Counted from the stretch's first letter, positions 1-10,837 are shown. The stretch: DNA of 64,000 bases from Sulfitobacter faviae (GCF_029870955.1 NZ_PGFQ01000001.1:2914001-2978000); one strand, 5' to 3'. Made by a program: numbers and translations. The notes: generated by a model not told the origin, from the sequence alone.

Positions 1-216
1 CGCCTGAATGGAGGTGCCGTGGGCGAGGTGACCAGTGGCGGCTATGGTTACCGGGTCGATGCCTCTATCGCCCTCGGCGTCGTGCGGGCCGAGGCTGCCG
101 TGCCGGGCACTGAACTTACCGTCGAAATCTATGGCCAAAGCTACCGCGCCACGGTGCAGCCCGACACCCCGCTTTGGGACCGCGAAAACACGCGCATCCG
201 CGCGCAGGAGGTCTGA
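1..216 (+). CDS. C-terminal end of a GcvT-domain (aminomethyltransferase-fold) protein, partial
   Basis: The reading frame is open from the first base, so the gene begins outside the window and only about 71 residues are seen. The segment VTSGGYGYRVDASIALG matches the C-terminal barrel domain of GcvT and of dimethylglycine/sarcosine dehydrogenase-like proteins. The same motif occurs near the end of the next gene as LTSGNYGHHLGGAIGLG. The two are therefore probably tandem paralogues in one operon, 1 nt apart. Such proteins demethylate N-methylated glycines and pass the one-carbon unit to tetrahydrofolate. Substrate unknown. Confidence 0.7.
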   Translation, partial: RLNGGAVGEVTSGGYGYRVDASIALGVVRAEAAVPGTELTVEIYGQSYRATVQPDTPLWDRENTRIRAQEV

Positions 217-217
217 G

Positions 218-2663
218 ATGGGACAGCTGCCTTCCAAGGCCCGCGCGGTGATCATTGGCGGTGGCGTGATCGGCTGTTCGGTCGCCTATCATCTAACAAA
301 GCTCGGCTGGACCGATGTGGTACTGCTGGAGCGCAAACAACTGACCTCCGGCACTACATGGCACGCGGCGGGGCTGATCGCGCAGCTGCGCGCGACGCAG
401 AACATGACGCGGCTGGCGAAATACTCCCAAGAACTCTACAGCGCGTTGGAGGGGGAAACCGGGGTCGCCACCGGCTTCAAACGCGTGGGCTCGATCACCG
501 CCGCCCTGACGCCCGCGCGGCGCGAGGAGATCTTGCGTCAAGCCGCCATGGCCCGCGCCTTTGGCGTCGAGGTCGAAGAGATCACCCCGAAGAGGTCTGC
601 GCGAGATACCCCCATGTGAAGACCGAGGGCATGACCGGCGCGGTCTATTTGCCGAAAGACGGGCAGGGCGATCCGGCCAATATTGCGCTGGCCTTGGCCA
701 AGGGCGCCCGGGCGCGTGGCGCGGTGGTGGCCGAGCGGGTCAGGGCGACGGGGGTCGCCCGCGCGGGGCGTCGGATCACGGCGGTGGACTGGGCCGGGGA
801 GGATGGCAGCAGGGGCCGGATCGAGGCCGAACATGTCATCAACTGCGCGGGCATGTGGGGCGCGAGCTGGGCCGGATGCTGGGCAGCAACGTGCCGCTGC
901 AAGCCTGTGAGCATTTCTATATCGTCACCGAGGCTGTGCCGGGCTTGCACGAGTTGCCGGTGCTGCGCATCCCCGATGAATACGCCTATTACAAAGAGGA
1001 TGCGGGGAAGATCCTGCTCGGCGCTTTCGAACCCGTGGCCAAACCTTGGGCGCTGGACGGCATCCCCGAAAATTTCGAGTTCGATCAATTGCCCGAGGAT
1101 TTCGACCATTTCGAGCCGATCCTCGAGATGGCGGTCAAACGGCTGCCGCTGCTCGCGGAGGCGGGAATTCATACCTTTTTCAACGGCCCCGAAAGTTTCA
1201 CCCCCGACGATGCCTATCACCTCGGTCAAGCGCCCGAGATGGACAATGTCTGGGTCGCCGCCGGGTTCAATTCCATCGGCATCCAATCGGCAGGTGGGGC
1301 GGGCATGGCGCTGGCGCAGTGGATGGAGGACGGGCAGAAACCCTTCGATCTGGGCGATGTGGACATCGCGCGGATGCAGCCGTTTCAGGGCAACAAGACC
1401 TATCTGGCGGAACGGTCGACCGAAACGCTGGGGCTGCTCTATGCCGATCACTTCCCCTACCGCCAGAAGGCTACTGCGCGGGGCATTAGGCGCAGCCCGC
1501 TCCATGCGCATCTGCTGGAGCATGGCGCGGTCATGGGCGAATTCGCAGGCTGGGAGCGGGCCAATTGGTTCGCCGATCCCGGGCAGCCGCGCGAATATCG
1601 CTATGGCTGGGGCCGGCAGAATTGGTTCGACAATCAAGCCGCCGAACATGCCGCCATCCGCGCGGGCGTGGGGCTTTACGATATGTCGTCTTTCGGCAAA
1701 ATCCGCGTCGAGGGGCCAGAGGCCGAGGCTTTCATAAACCACGTCTGCGGCGCGCAGATGGCGGTGCCGGTGGGCAAGATCGTCTATACCCAGTTCCTCA
1801 ACCCTCGCGGCGGGATCGAGGCGGATGTCACCGTGACCCGGCTGAGCGAGACCGCCTATCTCGTCGTCACCCCGGCGGCGACGCGGCTGGCGGATGAGAC
1901 ATGGCTGCGCCGCCATGCTGGCGACCGGATGGTGGTGATCACCGATGTTACGGCGGGTGAGGCGGTGCTCGCGATTATGGGGCCGAAGGCGCGAGAGGTC
2001 TTGCAGGCGGTCTCTCCCAATGACTTCTCGAATGACACCCATCCCTTTGGCATGGCGCGCGAGATCGAGATCGGCATGGGCCTCGCCCGGGCGCATCGGG
2101 TGTCCTATGTGGGCGAACTGGGCTGGGAGCTTTACGTCAGCGCCGAGATGGCAGGCCATGTCTTTGAGGCGCTGATGGAAGCGGGCGCGGCTTTCGGCGT
2201 GAAACTTTGCGGTCTGCATGCGATGGACAGTTGCCGGATCGAAAAGGGCTTTCGCCACTTCGGCCATGACATCACCTGCGAGGACCATGTGCTGGAGGCG
2301 GGCTTGGGCTTTGCGGTGAAGACCGACAAGCCGGATTTCATTGGCCGCGACGCGGTGCTGCGCAAAAAGGAAGAGGGGCTGAAGCTGCGGATGCTGCAAT
2401 TCCGCCTGACGGACCCCGCGCCACTGCTCTACCACGCTGAACCGATCCTGCGGGAGGGGGCGATCGTGGGCTATCTCACCTCGGGCAACTATGGCCATCA
2501 CTTAGGGGGTGCGATCGGGCTGGGCTATGTGCCCTGCGCGGGCGAAAGCCCCGCCGATCTGCTGGCCTCAACCTATGAGATCGACGTGGCGGGCCGCCGG
2601 ATCAGGGCCGAGGCCAGTCTGAAACCGATGTATGACCCCAGCGGGGCGCGGACCAAAAGCTAG
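218..2663 (+). CDS. FAD-dependent oxidoreductase with GcvT domain (dimethylglycine/sarcosine dehydrogenase-like), frameshifted as read
   Basis: Restored length is about 815 aa, normal for the family. Residues ~8-40 form the FAD-binding Rossmann motif (GGGVIGCSVAYHL); the DAO oxidoreductase domain fills the first half, and the aminomethyltransferase GcvT domain (from about residue 420) and its C-terminal barrel fill the second. The predicted role is oxidative N-demethylation of a methylated glycine with transfer of the one-carbon unit to folate. As read, the frame breaks twice: one C is missing in the run at 585-588 and one G in the run at 857-860. Adding both bases joins the three frames into a seamless protein (EEVCARYPHV and MWGRELGRMLG at the joints). 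The start ATG follows the previous stop by 1 nt and has AGGAGG 7 nt upstream. Exact substrate uncertain. Confidence 0.85.
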
Positions 2664-2711
2664 GCCGTCGCCTTACGAAAACGCGCCCTTCGCAGGCTTA
2701 TCCGCCGAGTT

Positions 2712-2725
2712 TTGACATAGATCAA
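2712..2725. promoter_or_regulatory. FNR/FixK box upstream of ccoN
   Basis: TTGAC-ATAG-ATCAA matches the TTGAT-N4-ATCAA consensus at 9 of 10 defined positions. It ends 55 nt before the ccoN start codon, compatible with class II activation near -41.5. The likely ligand is the FixK-like regulator encoded at 10838-11521. Confidence 0.8.
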
Positions 2726-2780
2726 AGCGGCGGCTTGGGGCCCATGCGATCCGTCTCCCAAAGATGAAGGGATTCGGAAT

Positions 2781-4391
2781 ATGTTCGATACGCTCAAGTT
2801 GATCGTGCTTGCGCTTATAGTGTTCTTTGCAGCACTCGGGGCGGATTGGGCGCGCGATCCGGCTTATATGGTTCACGCCCTGCTGGTCATGTTGGTGGCC
2901 GCAGGGTTGTTTTTTTGGCAGTTGCGCCGGATGCCTGTCGAGGACGCGGCGCCCGTCGCGCCTGCAGCGCCGCAGGGCTATATGGATGGCCCCATTCGCT
3001 ATGGCGTCATCGCCACCGCCTTTTGGGGCGTGGTGGGGTTTTTGGTCGGCACCTTCATCGCCTTCCAACTGGCCTTTCCCGCGCTGAACATCGACTGGGC
3101 GCAGCCCTATGCCAACTTTGGCCGCCTGCGTCCGCTGCACACCAGCGCGGTGATCTTCGCCTTTGGCGGCAATGCCCTGATCGCTACGTCTTTCTACATC
3201 GTGCAGCGCACCTCTTCGGCACGGCTCTGGGGTGGGAACGCGGCTTGGTTCGTCTTTTGGGGCTATCAGCTTTTCATCGTTCTGGCGGCCACGGGCTATC
3301 TGCTGGGGGCGACCCAATCCAAGGAATATGCCGAGCCGGAATGGTACGTCGACATCTGGCTCACCATCGTCTGGCTGGTCTACCTCGCCGTATTCTTTGG
3401 CACGATCCTGAAGCGGCGTGAGCGGCATATCTATGTCGCCAACTGGTTCTTTCTGGCCTTCATCATCACCGTGGCCATGCTGCATGTGGTCAATAACCTC
3501 GCCATCCCGGTGTCGATCTGGGGCTCCAAATCGGTGCAGGTCTTTGCGGGCGTGCAGGATGCGATGACGCAATGGTGGTACGGCCACAACGCGGTGGGTT
3601 TCTTCCTGACGGCGGGTTTCCTTGGCATGATGTATTACTTCGTGCCGAAACAGGCGGGCCGTCCGGTTTATAGCTACAAACTGTCGATCATCCACTTCTG
3701 GGCGCTGATCTTTCTCTATATCTGGGCGGGGCCGCACCACTTGCATTACACCGCTTTGCCCGATTGGGCGGCGACGCTGGGGATGGTGTTCTCGATCATC
3801 CTGTGGATGCCAAGCTGGGGCGGCATGATCAACGGGCTGATGACGCTCGAAGGCGCGTGGGACAAGATCCGCACCGATCCGATCATCCGCATGTTCGTGG
3901 CCTCGCTCGCCTTCTACGGCATGTCCACCTTCGAAGGGCCGATGATGTCGATCCGCGCGGTGAACAGCCTCAGCCACTACACCGACTGGACCATCGGCCA
4001 TGTGCATTCCGGCGCGCTTGGTTGGAACGGGCTCATCACCTTTGGTGCGCTCTACTTCCTCACCCCGCGGCTCTGGGGCCGGGCGCAGATGCACTCCATG
4101 GCGGCGATCAACCTGCACTTCTGGCTCGCGACCCTTGGGATCGTGCTCTACGCCGCGTCGATGTGGGTCTCGGGCATCATGGAGGGGCTGATGTGGCGTG
4201 AGGTCGATGCCAATGGCTTCCTCGTCAACAGCTTTGCCGACACCGTCGAAGCGAAATTCCTAATGTATGTGGTCCGTGGTCTGGGCGGGGTTCTCTACCT
4301 CGCGGGCGGTGCGGTGATGGTCTGGAACATGTGGATGACCATCCGCGCCCCGCAAGCCCGCCCCGTCACCGTCGCCCTGCCAGCGGAGTAA
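2781..4391 (+). CDS. ccoN: cbb3-type cytochrome c oxidase subunit I (CcoN)
   Basis: 536 aa polytopic inner-membrane protein: the catalytic subunit of the high-affinity terminal oxidase that reduces oxygen under microaerobic conditions. Conserved His-bearing segments for the haems and CuB are visible: the first helices near [37 protein letters not shown] and [12 protein letters not shown]. There is an N-terminal extension of about 70 residues with two extra hydrophobic segments. Start ATG is preceded by an AAGGG ribosome-binding site. It is the first gene of ccoNOQP, with an FNR box upstream. Confidence 0.97.
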   Translation: MFDTLKLIVLALIVFFAALGADWARDPAYMVHALLVMLVAAGLFFWQLRRMPVEDAAPVAPAAPQGYMDGPIRYGVIATAFWGVVGFLVGTFIAFQLAFPALNIDWAQPYANFGRLRPLHTSAVIFAFGGNALIATSFYIVQRTSSARLWGGNAAWFVFWGYQLFIVLAATGYLLGATQSKEYAEPEWYVDIWLTIVWLVYLAVFFGTILKRRERHIYVANWFFLAFIITVAMLHVVNNLAIPVSIWGSKSVQVFAGVQDAMTQWWYGHNAVGFFLTAGFLGMMYYFVPKQAGRPVYSYKLSIIHFWALIFLYIWAGPHHLHYTALPDWAATLGMVFSIILWMPSWGGMINGLMTLEGAWDKIRTDPIIRMFVASLAFYGMSTFEGPMMSIRAVNSLSHYTDWTIGHVHSGALGWNGLITFGALYFLTPRLWGRAQMHSMAAINLHFWLATLGIVLYAASMWVSGIMEGLMWREVDANGFLVNSFADTVEAKFLMYVVRGLGGVLYLAGGAVMVWNMWMTIRAPQARPVTVALPAE

Positions 4392-4396
4392 GATCA

Positions 4397-5233
4397 ATGG
4401 CCAAGAACCCCCACAGCCCCAATTATGACCCCGCTGACGACCCGAAAGTCGTGACCGCTAGCGAAGGCCTGAAGAAGGGCAAAATTCCTAACGAACTGCC
4501 GCCCGAGACGGAGGCCATCACCTTTCACCAGCGGTTCGAGCGCAACGCGACACTGCTGCTGATCGCCTCGCTCGGGGTGGTGAGCATCGGCGGGATCGTC
4601 GAAATCGCGCCGCTCTTTTGGCTGGAGAATACTATCGAAGAGGTCGAGGGCATGCGCCCCTATTCGCCGCTGGAACTGGCGGGGCGCGAGATCTATGTGC
4701 GCGAGGGCTGCTACGTCTGCCACAGCCAGATGATCCGCCCGATGCGCGATGAGACGGAGCGTTACGGCCACTACAGTCTCGCCGCCGAGTCGATGTATGA
4801 CCACCCGTTTCAATGGGGCTCCAAACGCACCGGGCCGGATCTGGCGCGCGTCGGCGGGCGCTATTCGGATGAGTGGCATGTCGATCACCTGATGGACCCG
4901 CAATCGGTGGTGCCGGAAAGCGTCATGCCGAAATACGCCTTTCTGATGGACGCCAAACTTGAGCCTGAGGATGTGACCGATCTGGTCGCCACCCACCGCA
5001 CGGTCGGCGTGCCCTATAATGATGAAATGATCGCAAATGTCCGTGGCGATTTCCGGGTGCAGGTCGACCCTTTCGGCGATTACGACGGGCTGTTGGAACG
5101 CTACCCCGGCGCGCAGGTGCGCAACTTCGACGGCCAGCCGGGGGTGAGCGAGATGGATGCCCTGATCGCCTATCTGCAAATGCTCGGAACGCTGGTCGAT
5201 TTCTCGACCTTCGTGCCTGACGCCAGCCGCTGA
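4397..5233 (+). CDS. ccoO: cbb3-type cytochrome c oxidase subunit II (CcoO), mono-haem
   Basis: 278 aa. One transmembrane helix near residues 52-72 anchors a periplasmic mono-haem cytochrome c domain with the CYVCH haem motif near residue 105 and methionine candidates for the axial ligand downstream. It shuttles electrons from CcoP to CcoN. I chose the ATG 5 nt after the ccoN stop. A longer open frame starting inside ccoN exists but would add a meaningless overlap. Second gene of the operon. Confidence 0.96.
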   Translation: MAKNPHSPNYDPADDPKVVTASEGLKKGKIPNELPPETEAITFHQRFERNATLLLIASLGVVSIGGIVEIAPLFWLENTIEEVEGMRPYSPLELAGREIYVREGCYVCHSQMIRPMRDETERYGHYSLAAESMYDHPFQWGSKRTGPDLARVGGRYSDEWHVDHLMDPQSVVPESVMPKYAFLMDAKLEPEDVTDLVATHRTVGVPYNDEMIANVRGDFRVQVDPFGDYDGLLERYPGAQVRNFDGQPGVSEMDALIAYLQMLGTLVDFSTFVPDASR

Positions 5234-5243
5234 GGAGACCGCA

Positions 5244-5432
5244 ATGGACACCTATTCTTTCCTGCGTGAACTGGCTGATAGCTGGGCGCTGTTGATCCTG
5301 ACGCTGATCTTTCTGGGCGTCATTGCTTGGGCCTTTCGCCCCGGCTCGCGCGCCCTGCACGACGATGCCGCCGCCGTCCCGTTTCGCAACGACGACCCCG
5401 ATCAAGCCCGCAATGACGGAGCCCGCACATGA
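5244..5432 (+). CDS. ccoQ: cbb3-type cytochrome c oxidase subunit IV (CcoQ/FixQ)
   Basis: 62 aa with one transmembrane helix (residues ~14-31) and a charged tail, typical of CcoQ, which stabilises the oxidase complex. A GAGGAG ribosome-binding site precedes the ATG. Its last four bases overlap the ccoP start (ATGA), implying translational coupling. Confidence 0.93.
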   Translation: MDTYSFLRELADSWALLILTLIFLGVIAWAFRPGSRALHDDAAAVPFRNDDPDQARNDGART

Positions 5433-6328
5433 CCGATAAACGCAAGATCGACCCCGCCACCGGGACCGAGACCACAGGCCACAGTTGGGACGGGATCGAA
5501 GAGCTGAACACGCCGCTGCCGCGCTGGTGGCTCTGGACCTTCTATGCCACCGTCGTCTGGGGCGTGATCTATACCATCCTTTATCCCGCCTGGCCGATGG
5601 TCTCAGGCGCGACGGCGGGGCTGCTCGGCTATTCCACCCGTGGCGAAGTCGCTGCCGAGATTGCGCGGGTGGACCTGTCGAATGCCGACTTGACCGAAAG
5701 CCTCGTCAACGTCGATCTGGCGGTGCTGAAGGACAACGAAGAGCTGCACCGTTTCGCGACACAGGCCGGGCGCTCGGTCTTTGCGGCCAATTGCTCGCAA
5801 TGCCACGGCGCGGGGCAGGGGGGTGGTGGCCTCGGGCTATCCCAACCTTCTGGACGATGACTGGCTTTGGGGCGGCACGATGGAGGATATCGCCTATACC
5901 GTGCGCCATGGCATCCGCAACGAGGATGACCCGACGCGCGTTTCTCGGAGATGCCGCCGTTTGATTGGATGGAGGAGGCCGAGCTCGACGCCACCGTGCA
6001 TTTCGTGCGCAGCCTTTCGGGGCTTGAGCATGACGCAGGCGCAGCGCTGGCGGGGGCAGAGGTCTATGCCGACAACTGTAGCGCCTGCCATGGGGAGCGT
6101 GGCCTCGGCGACCGTGAGATGGGCGCGCCCAACCTTGCCGATGCGATCTGGCTGCGCGGCGGCAGCCATGAGGCGATCCTGCGGCAACTCAAAGCGCCGC
6201 GCATGGGGGTGATGCCGCCGTGGCAGGCCCGTCTGGGCGAGGCCGAGGTCCGCGCCGTGACCGCCTATGTCCACGGTCTGGGCGGCGGCGAGGCTGCGGT
6301 CGATGCCGAGGGTGCCGCTGCCGACTAA
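5429..6328 (+). CDS. ccoP: cbb3-type cytochrome c oxidase subunit III (CcoP), di-haem; frameshifted as read
   Basis: Restored length is about 299 aa, normal for CcoP. It has an N-terminal membrane anchor (residues ~33-53) and two cytochrome c domains with haem motifs CSQCH and CSACH. It accepts electrons from cytochrome c and passes them to CcoO. As read there are two breaks. At the G run 5818-5823 the frame shifts by +1 (one extra or two missing bases). Near 5932 one G is missing (ccgacg for ccggacg), which restores the original frame. Between them the +1 frame encodes the expected CcoP sequence [14 protein letters not shown]. Probably sequencing errors. Confidence 0.92.
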
Positions 6329-6353
6329 ACCGGTACGACAAATAATCTGCGGA

Positions 6354-6367
6354 TTGATGCAGATCAA
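6354..6367. promoter_or_regulatory. FNR/FixK box upstream of ccoG
   Basis: TTGAT-GCAG-ATCAA is a perfect match to the FNR/FixK consensus. It ends 57 nt before the ccoG start, so the assembly genes ccoGHIS appear to have their own oxygen-controlled promoter separate from ccoNOQP. Confidence 0.88.
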
Positions 6368-6424
6368 AGCGGCCTGCGCCCCACGGGTGTAGGCCGCAAG
6401 ACGTAAACTCGGAGCCTACTGCCC

Positions 6425-8014
6425 ATGTCCAACGCCGCCCCCCCGCTTTTCGCCGCCCGCGAGCCGATCTTTCCCCGCCGGGTCAGCGGGTTCTTTCGTT
6501 GGTTGAAATGGGTGATCCTGATCCTCACGCTGGGGGTCTATTACATCACCCCGTGGATCCGCTGGGACCGGGGGCCGAACCTGCCGGACCAAGCGGTTCT
6601 GGTCGATCTTGCGAACCGGCGCTTTCATTTCTTCTGGATCGAGATTTGGCCGCATGAATTCTACTTCGTGGCGGGGCTACTGATCATGGCGGGGCTGGGG
6701 CTGTTCCTCTTCACCTCCGCTCTGGGGCGGGTTTGGTGTGGCTATGCCTGCCCGCAGACCGTCTGGTCCGATCTCTTCATGACCGTGGAGCGTTGGATCG
6801 AAGGCGACCGCAACGCGCGTATCCGTCTGCACAACGCCCCCTGGAGCCTGCGCAAGGCGCGGCTGCGGGGGGCGAAATGGGTGGTCTGGCTGTTGATCGC
6901 GGTGGCGACAGGCGGGGCTTGGGTCTTTTACTTTGCCGATGCGCCAAGTCTGGCGCGTGACCTCGTGACCCTGCAAGCCGCCCCCGTGGCCTATGCCACC
7001 ATCGCCGTGCTGACGGCCACGACCTTCATCTTTGGCGGTTTCATGCGCGAACAGGTCTGCATCTACATGTGCCCTTGGCCCCGTATCCAAGGCGCGATGA
7101 TGGACCCCGGCACACTGACCGTCGGCTACCGCAAATGGCGGGGCGAGCCGCGGGGCAAGGGCGGGGTGAAGCGCCAGAAAGCGGCGGCAGAGGCGATCGG
7201 CAGCGGCGATGCGGTGGCCCGCTATGGTGCGGCGCTCGACAAAAACACCGCGGGCGACCGCCAATCGCGGGACGGCGAGGTTTTGGGCGATTGCATTGAT
7301 TGCAACGCCTGTGTCGCGGTCTGCCCGATGGGGATCGACATCCGCGAAGGCCAGCAGATGGAATGTATTACCTGCGCGCTCTGCATCGACGCCTGCGACG
7401 ATGTGATGGCCAAGATTGGCCGACCGCGCGGGCTGATCGACTATCTCGCGCTGGATGATGAGCCGCCCACCGCGCCCAAGGAAAGCGCCGCCGTGGCGGG
7501 CTTTGCGGAAGCGCCTGCCGGTGACGTCGCCGGGGCCACTGCGCCGCCCTGGCAGCCCAAGCCGCTTTGGCAGCATGTCTTCCGCCCGCGTACCTTAATC
7601 TATACCGCCGCTTGGGCCGCCATTGGTGTGGCGCTTGTCGTGGCGCTCTTCATCCGGCCCGAGATCGACATGACCGTGGCGCCGGTGCGCAATCCGACCT
7701 TCGTCACCCTCTCGGACGGGTCGATCCGCAACGCCTATGACATCCGCCTGCGCAACAAACATGGGGAGGCACGGGATTTCCGGCTGTCTCTCGCCGGAGA
7801 CCGCGGTTTGGACCTCAGCGTCGAGGGGGCGGCGGGCTCGGTGGTTTCCGTGCCCGCAGACACCACCCGCCTGCAACGGGTCTATGTCATCGCCCTGCCG
7901 CAGAGTGACGCCGCCACCGCGCCGCGCAGCGATCTGCGGTTCTGGGTCGAAGACGTCCGCTCGGGCGAGCGGGCCTTTGGTGACACGATTTTCAACGGAA
8001 AGGACAGCCAATGA
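6425..8014 (+). CDS. ccoG: cytochrome c oxidase accessory protein CcoG (FixG/RdxA), polyferredoxin
   Basis: 529 aa. Several membrane helices in the N-terminal half carry the WCGYACPQTVWSD and CIYMCPWPRIQ cysteine motifs. These are followed by two 4Fe-4S ferredoxin motifs (CIDCNACVAVCP and CITCALCIDAC, residues ~290-325). Another helix follows, then a periplasmic Ig-like domain. CcoG acts in copper reduction and delivery during cbb3 oxidase assembly. It begins the ccoGHIS operon and overlaps ccoH by 4 nt (ATGA). Confidence 0.95.
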   Translation: MSNAAPPLFAAREPIFPRRVSGFFRWLKWVILILTLGVYYITPWIRWDRGPNLPDQAVLVDLANRRFHFFWIEIWPHEFYFVAGLLIMAGLGLFLFTSALGRVWCGYACPQTVWSDLFMTVERWIEGDRNARIRLHNAPWSLRKARLRGAKWVVWLLIAVATGGAWVFYFADAPSLARDLVTLQAAPVAYATIAVLTATTFIFGGFMREQVCIYMCPWPRIQGAMMDPGTLTVGYRKWRGEPRGKGGVKRQKAAAEAIGSGDAVARYGAALDKNTAGDRQSRDGEVLGDCIDCNACVAVCPMGIDIREGQQMECITCALCIDACDDVMAKIGRPRGLIDYLALDDEPPTAPKESAAVAGFAEAPAGDVAGATAPPWQPKPLWQHVFRPRTLIYTAAWAAIGVALVVALFIRPEIDMTVAPVRNPTFVTLSDGSIRNAYDIRLRNKHGEARDFRLSLAGDRGLDLSVEGAAGSVVSVPADTTRLQRVYVIALPQSDAATAPRSDLRFWVEDVRSGERAFGDTIFNGKDSQ

Positions 8015-8484
8015 CCGCAGCGCAATTGCAACGGGGGCGCCCCCTGACAGGCTGGCATGTGCTGGCGATCTTCGTGGGCGGGTTTTCCATCATCATCGCG
8101 GTGAACCTCGCGCTCGCTTTCAACGCGGTGCGCACCTTCCCGGGCAAGGAAACCGAATCGAGCTACGTCGCCTCGCAAAATTTTGACAGCGACCGCGCGG
8201 CGCAAGAAGCGCTCGGCTGGGCGGTGCAGACCGAGTTGACGGGGGATGCGCTCCGCTTGGCGGTGCAGGATGCCAATGGCGTGGTGCAGCCCGAGATCAT
8301 CGCGGCGACATTGGGCCGGGCGACCACCGTGGCGGATGACATGACACCCGACTTCGCCTGGGATGGCCATGCGTGGACCGCGCCCGTTACCGCAGGCCCC
8401 GGCAACTGGAACCTGCGGATCGAGATGCGCGCCGCCGATGGCACGCTCTTTCGCCGCCGCATTCCTTTGCAGGTGAGACGATGA
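8011..8484 (+). CDS. ccoH: cbb3 oxidase assembly protein CcoH (FixH)
   Basis: 157 aa. One transmembrane segment (residues ~14-36) is followed by a periplasmic domain with the FixH-type features ASQNFD and WNLRIEM. FixH is needed for cbb3 oxidase stability and assembly. It is coupled by 4-nt overlaps to ccoG upstream and ccoI downstream. Confidence 0.92.
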   Translation: MTAAQLQRGRPLTGWHVLAIFVGGFSIIIAVNLALAFNAVRTFPGKETESSYVASQNFDSDRAAQEALGWAVQTELTGDALRLAVQDANGVVQPEIIAATLGRATTVADDMTPDFAWDGHAWTAPVTAGPGNWNLRIEMRAADGTLFRRRIPLQVRR

Positions 8485-10600
8485 CCGTCGCCGCCTGTCC
8501 CGGCTGTATCGCAGGCACCCCTCGGCCGAGGCCGCGGCGCAGCACATTGCGGAGAACGACAAGGCCATCCATCTCGCCCTGCCGCAGATCCGTTGCGCGG
8601 CCTGTATTGCGGGGGTCGAGGGGGTCTTGGCCCGCTTGCCCTCGGTCAAAGCCGCGCGGGTGAACCTTGGGGCCAAACGGGTGCGGATCGTGCTGAGCCC
8701 CGGGTATGACGCCAGCGCCGCGCTTCAGGCGTTGAACGACGCGGGCTTTGAGGCACATGAGCTGGACGCGACCGCCCTGCGGCCTGCGGGGGATGACACG
8801 GGCCGCCGTCTGTTGGCCCGCGCCGCCGTGGCGGGCTTTGCCATGATGAATGTGATGGCGGTCTCCGTCGCGGTCTGGTCCGGAGCGGGCGATATCACGC
8901 GCGAAATGTTTCACTGGGTCTCTGCCGCCATCGCGTTGCCCGCCTTGGCCTTTTCGGCGGTGCCCTTCTTCGCCTCGGCATCGATCGCCCTGCGGGCGGG
9001 CCGAATGAATATGGATGTGCCGATTGCGCTGGCGATCCTGCTGGCGGCGGCAACCTCGCTTTATGAGACTTTCGCCGCCACCGGGGCGCATACTTGGTTC
9101 GATGCGGCGCTCTCGCTGACCTTTTTCCTGCTGGTGGGCCGCTATCTAGAGCATCGCGCGCGGGCCACAGCACGTTCCGCCGCGGCGGAGTTAACGGCGC
9201 TGGAACTGCCCCGCGCGACCCGTCTGACCGCGACGGGGCGTGAGACGGTGGACGTCAGCGCCCTGATGCCCGATGACCGCATCGCCCTCGCTGCCGGGGC
9301 GCGCGCGCCGGTGGATGGCATCGCCTTGGGCGCGGTGATGGTGGACCGCTCCGCCCTGACCGGAGAGGCCGACCCCGTCGCGGTGGCGACGGGCGGGCCG
9401 ATCTGCGCGGGCGAGGTAATCCTTGGCACGCCGCTGACCTTAAGGGTCGCCCGCCGGGCCGAGGACAGCACCCTGCGCCGCCTTGCGGCTTTGGTCGAGG
9501 TCGCTGAGACCGGCAAACACCGCTACAGCGGGATCGCCGACCGCGCCGCGCGGCTTTACGCGCCGGTGGTGCATGGGCTGGCGGCGCTGGCTTTCGTGGT
9601 CTGGTGGGCGCTGACGGGGGACCTTTATCACGCGATTGCGGTGGCCACGGCGACGCTGATTATCACATGCCCTTGCGCGCTGGCGCTGGCCATTCCGGCG
9701 GTGACGGCGGCGATGACCGGGCGTTTGTTCCGCGCGGGCGTGTTGCTGAAATCCCCCACGGCGTTGGAGCGTTTGGCCGAGATCGACACGGTTCTCTTCG
9801 ACAAGACCGGCACGTTGACCGAAGGCGTCGCGCGGCTGCCCGCGCTTGATGCAGAGGCGGCATCGGTCGCGCTTGCCCTCGCGCAGGCGTCTGACCACCC
9901 CGCCTCGCGCTCCTTGGCGGCGGCGTTGCAGGGGCAGATGCCCGCCGATCTGCGCGACCTGCAAGAGGTGCCGGGCGAGGGCGTCTGCGGCCTTTGGCAC
10001 GGGGCGCTGGTCTCTCTGCGTCGCGGGCAGGAAGGGCCGGAACTGTATCTGCCGGACCGCTCTATTCCCTTGCCCCTGTCCGAGACGCCCCGCGTCGGGG
10101 CGGCGGAAGTCGTCAGCGCCCTGCGCGGGCGTGGGATGGAGGTGGCGATGGTCACCGGCGATACCGCGCAGCGTGCAGAAGTATTGGCCGAAACCCTCGG
10201 GATCGCCACGGTTCATGCCGCCGTTCGGCCTGAGGATAAGGCCGGTCTGGTTCGCGACATGGCTGCGCGGGGCAAGCGGGTGCTCATGGTGGGCGACGGG
10301 CTGAATGACACGGCGGCGCTTGCGGGGGCGCATGCCTCTCTCGCGCCTGCTACGGCGCTGGATGCCGCGCGGGTCGCCTCAGACGGGGTGATGCTGGGCG
10401 GTGATCTTTCGGCGGTCGCCGATACCCTGCGGCTGGCCCGCCGGGCGCGCAGCCGTATTCGCCAGAACCTCGGGCTGGCTGCCGCCTATAACGCGGTCGC
10501 CATCCCGGTGGCGGTCATGGGCTTCGCCACCCCGCTGATGGCGGCGGCGGTGATGTCTTCCTCGTCTATCCTCGTGGTTTTGAATGCGGTGCGCCGATGA
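8481..10600 (+). CDS. ccoI: copper-translocating P-type ATPase CcoI (FixI), frameshifted as read
   Basis: Restored length is about 706 aa. It has an N-terminal ACPGC motif and then a heavy-metal-binding domain with CAAC (IRCAACIAGVEG). Membrane helices with the CPC metal site (ITCPCALALAIPAV), the TGEA actuator motif, the DKTGTLT phosphorylation site and the GDGLNDTAAL hinge motif follow. It exports copper for cbb3 oxidase biogenesis. The ATG overlaps ccoH by 4 nt, but one C is missing in the run at 8518-8521, so the first 13 residues are in another frame. Adding it joins MTVAACPGCIAGTP to SAEAAAQHIAEN. A shorter ORF beginning at 8627 would lose the metal-binding CxxC. Confidence 0.93.
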
Positions 10601-10782
10601 ATATCCTGATCGTTCTCATCCCCGTCTCCGTCTGTCTTGGCGCGGCGGGGCTTGCGGCCTGTCTCTGGACGCTGCGCAATGGGCAGTACGATGACCTCGA
10701 AGGAGACGCGGCGCGGATTTTGCTGGAGAATGGCGCGCCTAATGGGGACACCCAACAGCGCGATTCCGAAAAGGCGACCTAG
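10597..10782 (+). CDS. ccoS: cbb3-type oxidase assembly protein CcoS (FixS)
   Basis: 61 aa. One N-terminal transmembrane helix is followed by the conserved W-x-(6)-QYDDLE region (LWTLRNGQYDDLEGDA). CcoS is required for cofactor insertion in cbb3 oxidase. It overlaps ccoI by 4 nt and is the last gene of ccoGHIS before a terminator. Confidence 0.94.
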   Translation: MNILIVLIPVSVCLGAAGLAACLWTLRNGQYDDLEGDAARILLENGAPNGDTQQRDSEKAT

Positions 10783-10788
10783 AAACGC

Positions 10789-10816
10789 AAAACGCGGGCC
10801 GAGACCCGCGTTTTCT
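10789..10816 (+). terminator. Rho-independent terminator after ccoS
   Basis: Stem AACGCGGG / CCCGCGTT with loop ccgaga, followed by TTTTC. It lies between the convergent ccoS and fixK-like genes. The symmetric A/T flanks mean it could act on both strands. Confidence 0.8.
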
Positions 10817-10837
10817 TAGCTCAATAGAAGACTGCTG

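Noticed and set aside
645..2501. 618-codon open frame on the minus strand opposite the FAD/GcvT gene
   Set aside because: High-GC shadow frame. It has no recognisable motif, is His/Arg-rich, and the + strand frames encode a clear conserved protein.
2673..4118. 481-codon open frame opposite ccoN
   Set aside because: Shadow frame; ccoN is unmistakable on the other strand.
5818..5935. Programmed ribosomal frameshifting in ccoP and other broken genes
   Set aside because: The breaks lie in unrelated genes at simple C/G runs, lack slippery heptamers and stimulatory structures, and most need an inserted base that the DNA lacks.
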